64,000 nt of DNA from Acanthochlamys bracteata. Lineage: Eukaryota > Streptophyta > Magnoliopsida > Pandanales > Velloziaceae. This document shows positions 9,922-21,200 of the stretch, piece after piece. Every line of letters starts with the position of its first letter. Position 1 is the stretch's first letter. Both the position numbers and the translations under genes were made by a program. The DNA is taken from NCBI GenBank assembly GCA_019914995.1, contig CM034134.1:1196145-1260144 (forward strand). Direction: 5' to 3'. Under the pieces are notes generated by a model that saw nothing but the letters and a program-made list of their open reading frames with translations, was not told the origin of the DNA and ran no database searches.

Positions 9922-12900
9922 TCACAAACCGACTGTCTGCAATTCATACAACAAAATGGAAACACACACACACAACAGAACCCTGTACAACATCGAACAT
10001 AACGCACATATTGTCGAACACCTCTCCATCCATTGCTGCAGAATCCGAATTTCATCTGCAGCAACCCTAGCGTTCCACCTGTTCTTCTTGATGCATATCA
10101 ACTTATCGTAGACACACCAAGCAAAGCTCAATAAGTGTGGACGATTTAATCCTTCGTTATACCTGCCCCAGTAGTCAGGATGATAGGTTACGTGATACCA
10201 AGCTGATGCTTTTGCATAAGTATCGTCTTCGGTATGCCGGTTATTCTTCTCATTAAACCAACCTCGAGCTTCATTCCTTAGAGATCTCACTGCGAGACTA
10301 ATTGCTTCTTTGTCCTTCTTCTTCATGTTATTCTTCGCCATCTTCATTATACTATCCCCTATTATTTCAGCTTCCGTTTTGATACCATAATGATCCATGA
10401 GGTTTCCGAGTTTAAAATCATACTCATCTTTAAGTTCTGCAGCTTCATCAAGGTACTTCTTAAAGCCCTCGACTTCCATGTCAGGGTCATAGCATTCCTT
10501 AGCGACTTCCCAAGTGAAAGATTTTATGTTTGGAAGTTGTGGTCCATGGTCCTTAATTGCTCTGAACAATTTTCCTATGATTCCTTTTGATTCATATGTG
10601 TCTTTATCAAGCCTCTCCATGAAGTCAGGGTACTCACGTACATAAAGATGCTGCGGTATTTCAGCAGGAACACCTGTTTTCGGGAAATCAACTGCGATTG
10701 AAAATAGTCTGGCTAGCTCCAGGCATTCCGCACTTTCTGCTTTCTGAAGCTTCTGATCAGCAAAGACGGTATGCGCATTCGAGATGGTACCTAAACTGTC
10801 GTTAACTATGTAGTTTGTGAAGTATTCCTGAACTTCCTGCAATTTTGTAAAATCAGAACTTGGAATTCAACACAATGTGAAAATCCTGGCAGTAAACTAA
10901 TAAGTTTAACGTTTCACAATTGGGCGAACAAACATCTTAATGGATGGAACGTGTAGCATAGATCATAAGAAATAGTCCCGCATTTAATATCAGCAAATCA
11001 TCGATGTTACTCATTAGTTTATGATATAGTTTTAATTTTAAACACAATCTTCACATAATTACGAATACTAGTTAGGTCAAGTTATGACTGCTTTATTTGT
11101 TGTATTCTAGTTTTAGAATCTCTTATGCTCATTGCTTGTGACCAAGTTGAAAGTTTAAAACGTAAGTTTCATGTTGTTCACTGCTTCCGTTATATTTTTG
11201 GTATAGCTTATGAAAGTCACGGACACTAAAAGCATAAAAACAAGGCCTTCAAACTCTCAAGAATTTCTATTCCAGGCCTTTCTAGCATTCAACAGGTTAC
11301 CTCAATTGTAACATCGTGATCAAGATTGCTCAATGGTGCAGCTTCATAATCCATCGGTACACATTGACGCCTTGGAATAAGTTCAGGATCCCAACAAACG
11401 AAATAGACATCTCCATCCAAATCACTTCCTGAGCATTCATTTGGGTGCGGTCTGCAACCAACACATCTCGCTAGTCAGTGAGATGTAATATTGCAGCATC
11501 AACAAAGGTTTAATCATTCCAAAAATTTGTTAGTATTGAATCATTTATAGGCAATTCATAACTATAATGAAGGACGTAGGAATTCAGTGGTTTCAATATG
11601 CAGACCTTCTACCCTTCTGCGGAAATACGATGCAGTCCACCAAGTGATGCAACTCTGGAACATCAACAGCCTTCAAAACTCTTACATCACCAGGGTGTAG
11701 GCAGGGATTCTTAGCTACGACTACTCTTCCTTTCACCACAACATTGCTGTTATCTGATGCACCTCTAGAATAAGTAGACAGCCCAGCATCATTTAAAATC
11801 CTGCTTCCAAAGTTTGAAACTTGAACAAACACTTCTCCATAATTCATAGTCCTGGTTTCATCCAAGCAACCGAGCATTGACCTTCCCTTTGGAATGAAAA
11901 TCCTTGATTTGGTTCTCAGTTTGTAAAGCTTGGAGGCTCTAAAGGATTGCAGTAACATCGACAGGAAAGGTTCAGCGTCAGGCTTATAACCACAGGAAAG
12001 CATCTCTTTAAGAACGTTAGTAGTATCACCGTTGAACATTATTCCTAGTGCTTCACTAGCCATTTCTGTTTCAGTCAAAATCCTGTCCAATTTCTGCACA
12101 GCTTCCTCTTGCTTTCTTTCAAAGACTGCATCTACAACACCAAGAGTTGAAAGAAGAGTAATTATTTGACGATTCAGAAAGCACGGCTGGTATTTGCTGT
12201 ACGCAAGCACATCCAGAGTTCCATGCTCTGACTCAAACTTGGACATGCTCTTTCTTAAGGACAACTTCATAGCCGTTGTAGGATCAACAGCTACAACTCC
12301 TTTATAGCCACCAAATCGTATCTGGAATGCTGAGGGTGTGTAACTTAAACCATGTTTACAAGAAACTTTTTTTGCAAATGCAGCTGAAATTTTTCCAATT
12401 CCGTCCGAGAAAACGTACCCTCTTGCCTCTATGTCAGGAATGACTTCAAATTCATGCGGAAGCACATCCAAAGTTTCTCGTGAAGAACTGAAGGATTGTC
12501 CAAGCCTTGCAGCATATTTTGCAACATTCCGTATCCTATGAAAATCACCCATCCAATCTCGAACGCTAGCAGCAGTTATACCATCACTAGAAGCAAACAT
12601 CCAGGTAGAATTCTCCCGTAACTGACTAGATGAAAAGGCAAGAAACTCAAACTTCGTTTTGCCAATAGTGATGCCACTCTTCAGTGTAGACAGTGTTCTC
12701 TTGTAGATAGAGGTATGATTTTCTTCAGCATTGGAAGCATTGCGAGGTATCAGATCTGTCGAACGCATTTTCTCTCCATCTTCATCGACAAAAGAGACGC
12801 GAATGAAGCTATCAATGTATCTCTTGAAATAGCGAAGTACACGGTTGGACACAATGATTTCAGGCCCATAGAAGTAGACTTTAGATGGGGTCACTTGCAC

Positions 12901-14883
12901 TCGATGAACATAAACCAAACCATCATCTAATGAAATCGAAGGTGATCTTGGAGAGTGAGATCGTTGAAATTGTGAGTACTTGTTATGCAACCAGGTTGTG
13001 GGATCAAAACACGCACTCTTGAAGTATGACATTTCTTCCAATGCGCGTTCAATATGATCCAAGGGATAATTTTGAGGACTCACCATGAGGAAGAAAGTAT
13101 CATCGAGAGTTGGTCCCATCAAAGTTCCATTTTGGACCATATGATTTATCTTGAATAAAATTCTGTAAGGAACCTCAACCGGTAGACGGGGTTCAACAAT
13201 AGGGACTAATGCCAAACTACTAGAGAAAGATGAGATGTTCTGCAAATTTAAACAACCTTCCTTTTCCTTGTAGTAAACAAAATATTCTCCAATCCGTGGA
13301 AGCTTACAATCATAAGGTAGCTGCAAACATAAGGCAGAAGATTGCCCTATGCTGTAATGTGGCGTGAAATCAATTGTTCTGATCCACTGATCATCTTGAA
13401 AATCCTTAAAATAATTGAATATAGGATCTTCGAAAATGTTAGAGGAAATGCTGTGCACCTTCTGGAAAATGCGAGGAGCAGCTTCCAACTATAGTCATGT
13501 ACCAGCAAGACAGAACTCAGAAAGTTCGATATCAAGATTAAACATAATGTTAACATACACTTGCAATTGAAGGCACTCAACAACAATAAATTGACGGTGA
13601 AGATAGGTCCAAATTAAGAAAGCAATGCCAAGACATTGTCATTAAACTACTGCAATAGAGTGTCACAACAAGAGCTGTAATTCTTTGATAGGCATCCATC
13701 TGTAAATTGGATCAGTGCACTATTATTAAAGCAGCAAATATTGCATAGAAATTCTTTTGCATAGATCGAAGTGGAAGATTATAAGAGATGCAACTAATGA
13801 AAGAAAAAGATCAAGGAAACCATTGTATATAGCATGCATCATACAGAACTATCAACCGAATTGTACACAAAATTTAGTGGACTATGAAGCAATCTTGAAA
13901 AATAGGTAATATCGTCCAATTTTCCTATTACTGGGTTTCATGTTCACCACTATATTCTTAACTCTCTTAGAGCTGAGCAGATCAGTTTGGCATCAACATG
14001 GGCCTGCTTGGGTGTGCCTATTTGATCAAATAAGCCGCTTATAAGCATTACACCATGTTAACATATGTTGGATTCGCTGTTTATTTTATGAAATAAGCCG
14101 CTTATTTTTGTTCTTAATCTTACGAAAAGGTAAACATGCCTATAGTTGTGGCATTCGTACTACTCATGGTTTGTAGAAAACTTATGTAAACTTAAAAGTG
14201 TGGTCTTTTATCAATAAATTTCTTTGCTCACTCAACCAAAGAAACTAATAACAAAATCTTCAAAAACTTTCACCAGATTCAGAGAGAAAATATGAGACAT
14301 GGAAAAAAGTGTAAAGAAGGACATTAATAGCATTAACGCCTTTACAGGAGCAAACCTGGATAAGAAGGAACTGTGAGCTTTGAGCACTGGATCGCCGTAA
14401 TTCTATTTCCCAAATGCTTTCATAAGAAAGTTCTAGCCTGTAAGATTGGCCTTTGTATGACAAGAAAAAATGCAATTTCTTCATATCAAATCCAAATTTA
14501 ACTTCCACATCAGAGCACCTCCACAGAACACAGTAACTTTCGTGCGAGACTGGACAGCCTATATAGAGAGTTGCACATTCAAGAGCAAGCATTGGCTTCC
14601 TTGGCTTTGGAACAATGTCATGTTCCATATTCTTAGCCTTTAAGTGAGTACCCTGATAAGTTAACCTCTTCTGATGAGCTAAACTACTTATGTGGCAAGC
14701 ATTTGTGCTTGTAAGGAACTGCACGATCGCAAAAGCTGTTGATCTCGATCTGATAACTTTGGTCTTTCTAACCTTTAATGCATAAACAGAACCCTTCCCT
14801 GTATATATCTCAAGGAAGTCTTTCGCTTCCTTATCAGTAACACCAATAGGAAAACCCTTCACTTGAATCGTTTTCCCTCCCAT
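9922..14883 (-). CDS. RDR1: RDR1-A: RNA-dependent RNA polymerase 1, 4 coding exons, 1158 aa
   Basis: Coding exons are 14356-14883, 11606-13488, 11301-11451 and 9922-10836, with GT-AG introns and phases that close exactly. RDR1 copies single-stranded RNA into dsRNA, feeding Dicer for secondary siRNAs. It is salicylate- and virus-inducible in plants studied. The N-terminus (1-95) is RRM-like (MGGKTIQVKGFP, FAIVQFLTS). RdRP-family blocks follow: SLDDGLVYVHRVQVTPSKVY, FLAFSSSQLRENS, FSDGIGKISAAFA and KNPCLHPGDVRVL. The catalytic motif DLDGD is at 814-818 in exon 3; the split arginine codon before it joins exons 2 and 3. Exon 4 has NYIVNDSLG and AKASAWYHVTYH. The ATG at 14883 follows a likely 3' splice site at 14892 of an intron in the 5' leader. 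The length is near the usual ~1100 aa, but the C-terminus is 27 residues longer than RDR1-B through a frame change. No internal stop is seen, so it is probably functional. Confidence 0.95.
14004..14152. mobile_element. Internally deleted MITE in RDR1-A intron 1 (orthologous to 22733-23393)
   Basis: The ends 'ggcctgcttgggtgtgcctattt' and 'aaaggtaaacatgcctatag' match those of the longer element at the same intron position in RDR1-B. About 500 bp of the interior is missing here, so the insertion predates the A/B duplication. Confidence 0.65.
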
Positions 14884-14892
14884 TGTTGAATC

Positions 14893-16213
14893 CTAAACGA
14901 CCAGAAATGAGAACGTATCACATAAATATAAATGCGTCTACCAATATTAATTTATCCTCGAATGCAAATTCATAACATACAAAGAAGCTCAAGCGGAAAA
15001 TTGCAAAGAAATAATAATAATAATAATAACTGGTAGAAACATAGCAAGAAGAATGAGTGAAGATGGAGAGCAACTGTTAAAAACAACTTCGTAAAAAAAA
15101 GAATGGAAGTATGAATTTATGATGGTATCCATCACGTGATTATATATCTGATATATAAATTTGCTGTGGCTAACTATATGAAAGAAGGAATTTATGATAG
15201 TATGCGTTTGAAATTACTTTTAAAATAAAACTTTTATAGAATGAAGAATATTTTTTTTTTTAAAAACAAATTCTGTTTTTTTACCTCATAAAAAATAATA
15301 AAATATGTACATAAATATCTTACTATGTAGAATTTTTTATATTTTCTAAATTTTTAAATATATTATATATATATATATAAAATATGTATTAAAAAATATA
15401 AAATTAAAAAATTATTTTTGGGATAAGCAATGCCAAACGCAATAATAGAAGTAAAACATAAAGCTTCATGATGTTAGCTTTAATAAGAATTAAGAACTAC
15501 AAAGAGCTTATATAAATAGATTGTCATGATTTTTGGTGAGATTTAAAACTTGTTTACCTGTTACTCCAAATTCTTTTTTTTAATTCAATTTCAGCTTTTA
15601 ACTCAATTTTAAATTAAAGTAAATACAAAATTTAAACAAAAATTTTTTCGTCAAAAATTTAATTTTAAAATTCAGATTTAAACTAAATATTTCACTTTCA
15701 AACTTGTTTTTCATACGAAAATTTACTTTTTTTAAAACTTACTTCAACTCTAAACTCATTTTTTACAAATTTACTTCAAAAAAGTGAATTTAATACCAAC
15801 TGTTCAAAGTAATTGCCTTCAGATGTAACTTGTCTTCTTTATTTTTCTTTGACCTTCTTTTAACGATCCAGGTTTGAGTGTTACATTTTTCTTAATATTT
15901 TCTTATAAGTGCAAGCTTTTAAAGGATTTTAATTTAAAAAATGGTTGAATAATGCTCAAAAAAGCTTTTACGTATTTCCTTATAACTATCACCCGTACAG
16001 AAGTTTTAATCCTAACATTCTAATTAGGAACTAATTTTTTTCTCATCATCCAACTCAATCAATGCATCAAGAAATGGAAAGCATCAGCATTGTGAAATTT
16101 AAAAAAAATAACCAATAAGTTATAATGCATTAGCAGCGAAGACAAAAAATTAGAACAGAAAACTAACTTAGATGATAGTAACCATAAATAACGATAAATT
16201 GATTTAATTATAC
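14893..16213 (-). other. Intron in the 5' leader of RDR1-A
   Basis: Minus-strand donor CATCGAG|GTATAATT at 16213/16214 and acceptor GTTTAG|GATTC at 14893/14892, nine bases before the ATG. The same junctions exist in RDR1-B (25206 and 24144). It contains a TAA microsatellite (about 15010-15028), a family M1 MITE and AT-rich sequence. Predicted from signals and paralogue comparison only. Confidence 0.55.
15203..15443. mobile_element. AT-rich foldback MITE (family M1)
   Basis: It begins 'gcgtttgaaattactttt' and ends 'gggataagcaatgccaaacgcaa', one of the best preserved pairs of M1 ends. It lies in the 5' leader intron of RDR1-A and is absent from the matching part of RDR1-B. Confidence 0.7.
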
Positions 16214-16402
16214 CTCGATGATAAGAGTTTCTTCGACTACTGATCAGAGACTTTTTCTTTTCACTTCAGAAAACAAAAAAAGATCAAATTTTTAACCCAA
16301 AAAATGGATACAAAATCTGATCTTGGGAGGGAGACCACTGCGATTCTTCGTTAGGACTGCTGTATGAAGTCTTCCTTGCTAAGCAAGTGAAGTATATATA
16401 GA
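16214..16402 (-). promoter_or_regulatory. RDR1-A core promoter and non-coding first exon
   Basis: On the minus strand a TATA box CTATATATAC lies at 16392-16401. Transcription would start near 16365, giving a short leader exon to the donor at 16214. Part of the leader ('tactgatcagagac') is conserved in unit B near 26695. The repeated 'gaagtcttccttgctaag' just downstream of the TATA box is shared by all three units. Inferred from sequence; no transcript evidence. Confidence 0.5.
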
Positions 16403-16507
16403 TGTGCGAAGTCTTACTTGCTAAGGAAAAAAAGGAATAGAACCGTTAACTTTTGGAGAATATCACAGTGATGCCGATAGTAAACGAGAAGCTCCCTTCA
16501 AATTGGT

Positions 16508-16668
16508 CGATCAAATTTGATCCGATTATTAAATAAGTTAGATTAGAATTGACAATCTGAAATTATATAAATTTATAAACTAGATTAGAATTGAAGAAAT
16601 ATAATTCGGTTACAAATAGGTCGATCCGAAACTGACCCACCAATCTAAATTATCATCCTAAATTTTAA
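16508..16668 (+). mobile_element. Truncated copy of the hAT-type MITE family
   Basis: It matches the right half of the element at 790-1348 ('aatttgatccgattat.aaataagttag', 'gatccgaaac'), ending in a degenerate 'attatcatccta'. The left end is lost. It sits about 100 bp upstream of the RDR1-A TATA box. Confidence 0.6.
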
Positions 16669-17205
16669 GAACATCTATTAAAAGATAAAGCATAACTATG
16701 TTATCCCTGGATAAATTTTTTCAATTTTAAGACTTAGCAACTCTCTTTTGAGATGGACTCTTTTGGTTATAGAAAGTTGACCCTATTGATTTCAATTATT
16801 GTTATTTGGTAACAAAGTATCATACTCTTATGTTTTAATATTTCACTTGGTTAAAACTTGGATAGCCTATTTGAAATAGAATTTGTTTCCTATACCGTAA
16901 CAAATCCATAAATTAATACTTTATATTTAATTTGGATGCATTCATATATCAATTTCAATTCAAAATCCTATATGTATATACACAAAGTCCTAAGTTGTGG
17001 TTTTTTCAGAAAACAAATAAAAAAAAACAAACATAAACCTCACATTCATCGAAAAAAATATAAAGAAAGCCACAAATCATGTTACAAAAACTTGAAGTTG
17101 TTTAGAAAATTCGCAAGACCAAAATCAATCGATCCTCTCGTGCTCCTTGCTATATCCAAAATTTGTCTTTTATCCTCTTGCGCAGTTTTATATAAACTAA
17201 TTTAG

Positions 17206-17706
17206 GTTTGGATTAATAGCATAGAAACCTATAGATGATATATCCAAATAAAAACAAACTAGTCAATTTGGAGGTGGGTTAATAATTCATTTTGAATTGG
17301 GCCAAATAAAAATAACTTGGTGGGTTTAACAACCCACGCTCTCTAAGTGGTTGGCAATTATTTTAGTGCGAAAATCCGATCCTATAATTGGTATCAGAGC
17401 CTGATAGGATAGAGCTATTCATCATGTTGATGGAGGGAGATTGTTAGGCCTTTATGTTGATCTAGACCCATGTTAGTAACAGAAAGGCTTAGAGATGGTG
17501 CCCAAATAAAAAACATGATAGTCAATTTGAATATAGGCTAATAATTTGTCTTAAATTAGGCCAAATAAATTCTAATTTGGTGGGCTTAATAACCCACACT
17601 AATAGTCCTATATTAGCTGGGTACTGAAATTGGCATACTTATATGTAGAAAATGCTAGCCCTTAACTAATTAGTCAATTATTTTAGTGTGGAATTCAATT
17701 TTATAG
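17206..17706 (+). mobile_element. TRIM-type miniature LTR retrotransposon
   Basis: Two related terminal repeats (about 17206-17387 and 17442-17706) share 'ccaaataaaaa', 'tagtcaatttg', 'taataattc/tgt' and 'caattattttagtg'. Between them is a primer-binding site TTGGTATCAGAGCC (17388-17401, initiator-Met tRNA type) and a purine tract TGGAGGGAGA (17430-17440) just before the second repeat, which starts TGTTAGG. There is no coding capacity, as expected of a TRIM. The 5' repeat has lost about 60 bp internally and its left end is degraded. A solo LTR of the same family is at 44457-44724. Confidence 0.8.
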
Positions 17707-18244
17707 TTTTCGTATTGATTTTATAGTAGCAATGATTAAGAATTATAGCTTTTGAATTAGAATAAACTAATCTTTTGAATCAAGTTGCCTAGATCTTTAT
17801 AAAAGAAAAGACTCGTGTCCAAGAGTTTTTTGTGTCAGACACAAATCCTGTATGGTGCCACAACCCTTTATGTTGTGTAGCATATGAACAGCTCAAGACA
17901 ATTGGATCTTTTTTTAAATATTGGGAAAACTATCATCTTATTTGATGTTGTCTTCACGAAAGCAAGTGTTTTCTAAACGGCACATACTGTTCCATACCAT
18001 AAATTGAATTAGGCATTCTAAAATCTAACGAAATGTACCCTAAAATTGAATCAGATTGAATGACACAATATTGTCTTGGGAAAAAACACTATTATTTTGC
18101 TGCTCAAACACATTCACAAACATTCACTGCTCAAACAAATTCATTCGAATAATCACAAACCGATTGTCTGCAATTCATACAATACAAATGGAAACACGCA
18201 CCCACAACCCTGTACAACATCGAACTAATGCACATATTCAAATA

Positions 18245-21200
18245 TCATGCATATAATCTCAAACCCCTCTGCATCCTTTGCTGCAGAATCCGCATTTCAT
18301 CAGCAACCCTAGAATTCCTCCTGTCCTTCTTGATGCAAATCAGCTTATCGTACACACACCAAGCAAAGCTCAAGAAATGTGGACGATTTAATCCTTCGTT
18401 ATAGCTGCCCCAGTAGTCAGGATGATATGTTACATGATACCAAGCAGATGCTTTTGCATAAGCATCCTCTTCGGTATGGTGGTTAATCTTCTCGTTAAAC
18501 CAACCCCGAGCTTCTTTCCTTAGAGATCTCACAGCGAGACTAATTGCTTCTCCATCCTTATGCTTTGTGTAATTCTTCGCCATCTTCATTATACTACCCC
18601 CTATGATTTCAGCTTCCGTTTTTATACCATAGTGATCCAAAAGGTTTCCGAGTTTAAAATCGTATTCACCTTTAAATTCTGCAGCTTCGTCAAGGTACTC
18701 CTCAAAGCCCTCCACTTCCATGTCAGGGTCGTAGGACTCCTCGGCTACTTTCCGAGTGAAAGAATTTATGTGGGGATTTTGTGGTGCACGGTCCTTAATT
18801 GCTCTGAACAATTTTCCTATGACTCCTTTTGATTCATATGTGACTTTGTCGAGCTTCTCCATGAAGTCAGGGTACTCATGTACATAAAGATGTTGCGGTA
18901 TTTCAGCAGGAACACCTGTTTTCGGGAAATCAACTGCGATTGAGAATAGTCTGGCTAGCTCCAAGCATTCCATACATTCTGCTTTATTCAGCTTCTGATC
19001 AGCAAATACGGTGTGCGCATTTGAAATGATACCTAAACTGTCGTTAACTATGTAGTTTGTGAAGTATTCCTGAACTTCCTGCAATTTTGTGAAAGATAAA
19101 AAAGCATTCACAAGAATGGATGCCGACAAGCAAAGTAGAACTTGGAATTTAACACAATGCGAAAAATCCCGGCAATAGAACAGTTCGATGACTATTAAAG
19201 ATCTGAATGTTCGTAAACCAAAGCATGTATTACTAGCAAATATTGGCAGGTCATCAACTTCAGATTCATATTTTCTTACAAGTTAATAAGCAAAGGAACA
19301 ACCTATAATTAAGTATTACGTTAAAGAGATCGTCAAACAAACATCTTAATGGAGTTTGTACAATAGATCTTTAGAAAAAGTACAGAAGGAAATATCAGCA
19401 AATAGATTCAAGATGCTCCTTAATTTATGATTGTCATCTTAATTTATAGCTTTCAAAGCTATAATTTTACACACAATATTCACACATTCTGATTTCTATT
19501 GTGAGGTCAATAGAGTAACTGCAGCAAAAGCTCAAAATCTAGCTGACCATTTTATCAAGATGTAAGTTTCATGATCTTCACTGCTTCCGTTATATTTTGG
19601 TGTCGCTTTGAAAGTCATGCATACTAAAAGCTTAAAAACCAAACCTTCAAACTCTTTAACATTCCATTCCAGTTATCATCGCAAGTCACCCTCCAATCTA
19701 GCGTTCACTAATTATTGTAGAATGCACATGTAAACCATCTACGTTAATGGAAATTTCATAAAGGGGACACCAACAAGTTTTACAGGAAACACCAATCTAA
19801 TACATAGCAGACACCAAAATTTTTTACCTCAATTGTAACATCGTGATCAAGATTGTTCGAAGGTGCAGCTTCATACTCCATCGGTTCAGATTGATGCCGT
19901 GGAATAAATTCAGGATCCCAACATACAAAATAGACGTCTCCATCCAAATCACTTCCTGAGCATTCATTTGGGTGCGGTCTGCAATGAACAGCTCCAGCTA
20001 ATGAGTGAGATGTAATATCACAGCATCAACAATTCACAAAGACAAATAAACCAATAAAGCTAAAGAAATATTTAAATTAAAACAGAAATGATAAATCACT
20101 CCAAATTATAAAAGCCCCTCGACTTCGCCATTCTTTTTCTACTAAGGAATAAATTTTGTTAGCCTTGAATCATTTATAGGCAATTCATGACAAGAATGAA
20201 GTTGGCAATCAGTAGTCTCAAGATGCAGACCTTCTACCCTTTTGCGGAAATACCACGCAGTCCACCAAGTGATGCAACTCTGGAACATCAACAGCCTGCA
20301 AAACTCTTACATCACCAGGGTGTAGACAGGGATTCTTAGCTACTACTACTCTTCCTTTCACCACAACGTTGCTGTTATCGGATCCACCCCTAGAATAAGT
20401 AGACAGACCAGCATCATAAAAAATCGTACTTCCAAAGTTTGACACTTGAACAAACACTTCTCCATAATTCATAGTTCTGGTTTCATCCAAGCAACCAAGC
20501 ATTGACCTTCCCTTAGGAATGAAAATCCTTGATTTGGTTCTCAGTTCGTAAAGCTTCGAGGCTCTAAAGGCTTGCAGTAACATCGACAAGAAAGGTTCAG
20601 TGTCAGGCTTATAACCACAGGAAAGCATCTCTTTGAGAATGTTAGTAGTTTCACCGGGGAACATAATTCCAAGTGCTTCACGAGCCATTTCTGGATCAGT
20701 CAAAATCCGGTCCAATTTCTGCACAGCCTCCTCTTGCTTTCTTTCAAAGACAGCATCTATAACACCAAGAGTTGAAAGAAGAGTAATTATTTGACGATTT
20801 AGAAAGCATGGCTGGTATTTGCTGTACGCAAGCACATCCAGAGTTCTATGCTCTGACTCAAACTTGGACATGCTCTTTCGTAAGGACAACTTCATAGGCG
20901 ATGTAGGATCAACAGCTACAACCCCTTTATAGCCACCAAATCGTATCTGGAATGCCGATGGTGTATAACTTAACCCATGCTTAGAAGAAACCTTTTTTGC
21001 AAATGCAGCTGAAATTTTTCCAATTCCATCTGAGAAAACATACCCTCCTGCCTCTATGTCAGGAATGACTTCAAATTCATGTGGATGTACAACCAAAGTT
21101 TCTCGTGAAGAGCCAAAGGATTGTCCAAGCCTTGCAGCATATTTTGCAACATTCCGTATGCTATGAAAATCACCCATCCAATCTCTAATGCTAGCAGCAG

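Larger units (their letters stand above)
9715..17180 (-). repeat. RDR1 tandem duplication unit A
   Basis: The unit runs from the 3' flank (9715-9921, matching 17945-18244), through the complete gene and its 5' exon, to the far-upstream segment ending near 17180 (matching about 7515 and about 30680). Introns 1-3 are also alignable with unit B. Edges are approximate. Confidence 0.7.

Noticed and set aside
9863-10111. Plus-strand frames over RDR1 exon 4 ends (also near 18056-18256)
   Set aside because: Antisense shadows of RDR1 exon 4 and 3' flank; not conserved between A and B.
19079-19129. Extended open frame at the start of RDR1-B exon 4 (MSASILVNAFLSF...)
   Set aside because: It reads through the intron acceptor TTTTGCAG|GAAGTT, which is conserved in RDR1-A; the extra codons are intronic.
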